The notes beneath the pieces were generated by a model. It was not told the origin of the DNA. It saw nothing but the letters and a program-made list of their open reading frames with translations, and ran no database searches. A program made the position numbers and the translations under genes. Below, piece by piece: positions 5,009 to 7,803 of a stretch of 7,803 nucleotides of DNA. Origin of the DNA: Roseimarinus sp035271585 (GTDB lineage Bacteria; Bacteroidota; Bacteroidia; Bacteroidales; Prolixibacteraceae). The stretch spans positions 1 through 7,803 of the forward strand of contig DATERL010000219.1 of assembly GCA_035271585.1 (NCBI GenBank). The letters run 5' to 3'. Each line of letters begins with the position of its first letter. The first letter of the stretch is position 1.

Positions 5009-6025
5009 ATGAAAACATTAGTAATTGGAGCAGGCGCTATTGGCAGCATTGTAGCCGGTATTCTAACACTAAAAGGGTTCGATATCGATCTGGTCTGTCA
5101 AAGCACCGAACAATCGGAAAAACTGAATATTGATGGCTTGGTTTTCAAAATAAAAAACCGAAAACACATTCATTTAGTGCCCAGTTACCCTAGCGTGAAT
5201 TCCACTCCGGGAAACTATAGCTACGTAATATTGGCCACCAAAACATTCGATATGACGCAGCCGGCAAAAGAGGCAATTCAAAAACTCTCGCCAAAAGGAC
5301 TGATAATATCAATGCAAGACGGTTACTGTGAACACACCCTGGCGCGTGTTGCAGGAACCGACCGGGTAGTTGGTGCTATGATTGGCTGGGGTGCAACCCT
5401 CTCGAAAAACGGGATGGCCGAAATGTCGTCAAAAGGTGAAATGATAATTGGTAAACTCGATGGTTTCGACGACCCCCGCCTCGATAACCTGCAATTCATG
5501 CTCAACCACATAGTGCCAACTTCGATTGTGCGCAATATCAATGAGCACATTTACTCAAAACTCATAATCAATTCATGTGTCACTACTCTGGGTGCCTTAA
5601 CCGGACTAAATGTTGGTGCGCTCATTACCGATAAAAAACTACGCAACACATTTATTCAAATTATTAAGGAAGCATTGTGTGTGGCCGATTATCTTAAAAT
5701 CGAGATCCCCGAATATGCCGGCAAGCTCAATTACAAAAGACTAATTAGAGGAAATTCAATCTATCATCGCATTCGAAAACATGCTCGCATAAGGCTATTT
5801 GGCGTAAAATATCGACATGTAAAATCGTCGGGACTACAATCGCTTGAAAGAGGCGAACCCACTGAAATTGACTGCTTGAACGGCTACATCGTACAACGGG
5901 CCAAAGAATTGGGCATCGATACACCGGTAAATAAAAGACTGGTTGAAATGGTACATGAAATTGAAGCAGGCAAACGTGAAATTTCGCCATCAAACCTCGA
6001 CGAGCCTTTATTTGGAATGCGTTAA
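5009..6025 (+). CDS. Ketopantoate reductase family protein (ApbA/PanE-like)
   Basis: The 338-residue protein has an N-terminal Rossmann domain with the NADP-binding loop VIGAGAIGS (5-13). The ApbA/PanE C-terminal helical domain contains SKLIINSCVTTLGALTGLN (183-201) and SSGLQSLERGEPTEIDCLNG (273-292). The family reduces 2-dehydropantoate to pantoate with NADPH, a step towards pantothenate and coenzyme A. By alignment from memory with E. coli PanE, the catalytic lysine (K184 here), nearby N188, S274 and E286 are kept. Two differences stand out: the usual Asn of the x-N-G loop is Asp (MQDG, 102-105), and the position after LQ is Ser (S278) rather than Asp. It is about 35 residues longer than the E. 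coli enzyme, with a basic insert near 240-272 (KRLIRG...RIRKHARIR). It may be a true reductase or a relative acting on another 2-oxo acid. Its 3' end overlaps the opposing peptidase gene by 18 bp. Confidence 0.85.
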   Translation: MKTLVIGAGAIGSIVAGILTLKGFDIDLVCQSTEQSEKLNIDGLVFKIKNRKHIHLVPSYPSVNSTPGNYSYVILATKTFDMTQPAKEAIQKLSPKGLIISMQDGYCEHTLARVAGTDRVVGAMIGWGATLSKNGMAEMSSKGEMIIGKLDGFDDPRLDNLQFMLNHIVPTSIVRNINEHIYSKLIINSCVTTLGALTGLNVGALITDKKLRNTFIQIIKEALCVADYLKIEIPEYAGKLNYKRLIRGNSIYHRIRKHARIRLFGVKYRHVKSSGLQSLERGEPTEIDCLNGYIVQRAKELGIDTPVNKRLVEMVHEIEAGKREISPSNLDEPLFGMR

Positions 6026-7279
6026 AATAACCTGTTCGATGGCCTTTTGGCAAACAGGACAAAAATCCCCAGCGGCGGTTTCTTTCATCCAGCATGACAT
6101 TACCGGACTGTAAATTCCTTTTTCACGGTAACCACCACCTTCAAACACTCCTACCACGTGTTGGAAAGACGAATCGCGTGGTGTAGGTATCGGCAGGTTG
6201 ATATCGACCATCGATTTCCACTTCGATTCAAAATTAACCAAGGTGGTAATGTTGGCTTCAACAGGCTCTATATCTAATAAATAATACTCGTCGTACGAGG
6301 TTGATGAAGTATAATACTCATCGGCTAAACCGGCAAAACCATGACCAAACTCGTGACAAAACACGAAGGGTGACAGCTCGTTATCCGACGAACACACATT
6401 GAGATAATTATAGAAACCACCTCCTCCGTAACGGCTTTCATTGACCAACAAATAAAGATGATCCCAAGCCAAACCATCAACAGCATCGTATATGCTTTTC
6501 ATGTCGCTTGATGTTAGATAACGAGACGAATCGAAGGTGTAATAATGCGAGTTGAATGCCGTTTTACGAAAAACCCCTTCGCCGGGTATATCAGTGCCAC
6601 TTTCGGGCGAAGTAGTTTTCACCAATAAAACATTAAATCGATTTTTATAATTAGAAAATGGCGCTTTCGAAAATAAATAACGAACTAAACGGTCGGCATC
6701 GGCAACAAACTTTTCCATTTCGGATTGTTGATACCCTTCGGCCAAAATCAATAAATCGATTTTATCGGCAGCAATACCACTAAAAAAAAGTGTATCAATT
6801 GGTGGTATGATGATCGTTTCATCAATTACGAAATAGTTATTTACTTTAAAAGTATCGGTATATAAGGAGCACCATAAATTTTGCTTATTTCGGGTTTGAA
6901 TTGTAATTAAAACATCGTTCAGTGGTCTGGGAAAAAAAAGCGATTGATTGAAAGAGCGGCTTCTCATGCGCGCCTCTTGGGTATCGAGCCATTCCCAAAA
7001 CAAGGGACTAAAGCCCTTCTGAAAAACAAGCTGATTGCTTTTTAAATCGTAAAGTTGATAGCGAAAAGTCCCATAACCTACAGTATCAATTAAATAGCAT
7101 GGATTTCCGCCCCAATTTGGGAGGTATTTTGATTGTTGATAAACCGCAGAATATGAATCGAAATTACCAACCAGCTCGTATTCGTATCGAACAGCACCCT
7201 CTTCGGCGAAATATTGTTTAAATTCAATTTGTGCCTTTGAAAGTAGCGGTACAAATAGAAGTAAAAATAAGTATTTCAT
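6008..7279 (-). CDS. Secreted zinc metallopeptidase of the M64 (IgA peptidase) family
   Basis: The 423-residue product starts with a signal peptide, MKYLFLLLFVPLLSKA, with likely cleavage after residue 16. An N-terminal M64-type beta domain (about 17-130) contains the family-like GFSPLFWEWLDTQEA (89-103). The catalytic domain (about 150-420) has HEFGHGFAGLADEYY (309-323): H309 and H313 are zinc ligands, E310 is the general base, and D320 is probably the third ligand. AEGYQQSEMEKF (180-191) and the C-terminal GGGYREKGIYSPVMSCWMKE (381-400) and FCPVCQKAIEQV (406-417) are also typical. It probably acts in the periplasm or outside the cell. The family name comes from a Clostridium ramosum IgA protease, but most Bacteroidota members have no known substrate. 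I chose the ATG at 7279 because the signal peptide starts there; an ATG at 7318 lies upstream of the predicted transcription start. Confidence 0.9.
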   Translation of the reverse strand: MKYLFLLLFVPLLSKAQIEFKQYFAEEGAVRYEYELVGNFDSYSAVYQQSKYLPNWGGNPCYLIDTVGYGTFRYQLYDLKSNQLVFQKGFSPLFWEWLDTQEARMRSRSFNQSLFFPRPLNDVLITIQTRNKQNLWCSLYTDTFKVNNYFVIDETIIIPPIDTLFFSGIAADKIDLLILAEGYQQSEMEKFVADADRLVRYLFSKAPFSNYKNRFNVLLVKTTSPESGTDIPGEGVFRKTAFNSHYYTFDSSRYLTSSDMKSIYDAVDGLAWDHLYLLVNESRYGGGGFYNYLNVCSSDNELSPFVFCHEFGHGFAGLADEYYTSSTSYDEYYLLDIEPVEANITTLVNFESKWKSMVDINLPIPTPRDSSFQHVVGVFEGGGYREKGIYSPVMSCWMKETAAGDFCPVCQKAIEQVILTHSK

Positions 7280-7304
7280 ACATTTAATGTTTTCAATCAA
7301 CAAC

Positions 7305-7339
7305 CAAAGATAAAACATACCAGACTACAACGAAGCAAA
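7305..7339 (-). promoter_or_regulatory. Candidate Bacteroidota promoter for the M64 peptidase
   Basis: On the reverse strand TTTG (7336-7339), 23 bases, then TATCTTTG (7305-7312) matches TTTG-N17-23-TAnnTTTG exactly in both boxes, at the long end of the spacing range. Transcription would start near 7298, about 20 bases before the ATG at 7279. That start excludes the upstream ATG at 7318. Confidence 0.5.
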
Positions 7340-7376
7340 AGTCAAGGTTTTACTATTCTTTTCCAATAATAAATGA

Positions 7377-7384
7377 CATTTTTG
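7377..7384 (+). promoter_or_regulatory. Weak candidate -7 box of the channel gene
   Basis: CATTTTTG differs from TAnnTTTG in its first base and lies about 30 bases before the ATG at 7414. No good TTTG is found at the expected distance upstream; only T-rich DNA (7355-7362) is present. Confidence 0.22.
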
Positions 7385-7413
7385 TAGTAATAACTCACAA
7401 AAATTAATGAACG

Positions 7414-7803
7414 ATGTTACAAAAATTCAATGAACTCATTTACAAATGGCTAGTTACCATAAAAATTAGCGACGCAATGTCGGCCTATATTTCGTCAGCG
7501 ATATTAGGTATTTCAATTATAATTGTATCTTTTTTGCTACTTCTTGTTGCCAAAAAAACACTCCATTACCTAGCCCATCGTATTGCCAATAGAACCAAAA
7601 CCGAATGGGATGACATTTTATTAAAACACAAATTTTTCACAGGATTAGCCCATTTTATTCCTGCTTCGATAATTTATTTTTCGGCAGACTTTGCCACTCC
7701 TTTTTTCGCAAGCATCGAAAACTTAATGCTGGGAATCGCTCAGCTTTACTTTTTGCTGGCAGGTTTATTCACGTTTAATTCGTTTTTAAATTCGTTAAAC
7801 GAG
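7414..7803 (+). CDS. N-terminal part of an MscS-family mechanosensitive channel (cut by window edge)
   Basis: The frame is open from the ATG at 7414 to the last base, 130 codons without a stop, so the gene continues outside the window. The first 20 residues are amphipathic, followed by a strongly hydrophobic segment (about 24-47, ILGISIIIVSFLLLLVA), a basic loop, and two more likely membrane segments (about 76-97 and 104-126). The loop RTKTEWDDILLKHKFF (60-75), before the second membrane segment, resembles the same place in YbdG/YnaI-like MscS relatives (in E. coli YbdG, a tryptophan-containing segment before NKLFHRLA). Such channels sit in the inner membrane and release solutes when turgor rises. 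The pore helix and the MscS beta domain would lie downstream, so the assignment is from the N-terminus only. It is divergent from the M64 gene with a spacer of about 134 bp. Confidence 0.75.
   Translation, partial: MLQKFNELIYKWLVTIKISDAMSAYISSAILGISIIIVSFLLLLVAKKTLHYLAHRIANRTKTEWDDILLKHKFFTGLAHFIPASIIYFSADFATPFFASIENLMLGIAQLYFLLAGLFTFNSFLNSLNE

Noticed and set aside
5745..6095. A 116-codon reverse frame across the reductase/peptidase junction
   Set aside because: It runs antisense to the conserved reductase C-terminus and through the end of the peptidase gene in another frame, with no family features or signal peptide.
7407..7433. Eight-codon mini-frame (ATG at 7407 to TGA at 7433) overlapping the channel start
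   Set aside because: It could be a leader peptide, but it is very short, has no ribosome-binding site, and such frames are expected by chance in AT-rich DNA.

Overview
The gene set and sequence style point to the Bacteroidota, probably an environmental or marine member of the Bacteroidales/Marinilabiliales kind. The DNA is moderately AT-rich, Shine-Dalgarno sites are absent or weak, and several promoters fit the Bacteroidota form TTTG...TAnnTTTG. A porin-like outer-membrane barrel, a secreted M64 peptidase with its own N-terminal domain, and a dnaN gene followed by a DnaQ-like exonuclease fit the same group. The genus cannot be fixed from this window.

Layout: (1) Positions 1-551 are a gene-poor left edge. 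They hold the apparent last 30 codons of a forward gene (2-94), a 66-codon open stretch with no start that looks like a decayed gene (200-400), some palindromic DNA, and a hairpin that probably ends the next gene. (2) A reverse-strand FMN-dependent oxidoreductase of the nitronate monooxygenase/FabK superfamily (552-1496) is divergent from (3) a forward porin-like beta-barrel (1738-2736). (4) A replication pair follows: dnaN, the beta sliding clamp (2867-3997), a clear intrinsic terminator, and a DEDDh 3'-5' exonuclease with an exodeoxyribonuclease-X-type C-terminal domain (4074-4880). (5) After a 60-nt intergenic hairpin comes a ketopantoate-reductase-family protein (5009-6025). It converges on, and overlaps by 18 bp, (6) a reverse-strand secreted M64 metallopeptidase (6008-7279). 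(7) Divergent from that is the first 130 codons of an MscS-family mechanosensitive channel (7414-7803), cut by the window edge.

How the genes work together: apart from the clamp and exonuclease, which plausibly act together at the replication fork or in repair, the genes look like independent housekeeping or envelope functions with their own promoters. I found no defence island, biosynthetic cluster, mobile element, CRISPR array or RNA gene, and no convincing new multi-gene system. The items most worth a second look are the conserved-looking linker motif in the clamp-neighbouring exonuclease, the substituted active-site positions in the ketopantoate-reductase homologue, the strong hairpin at 4891-4950, and the gene relic at the left edge.
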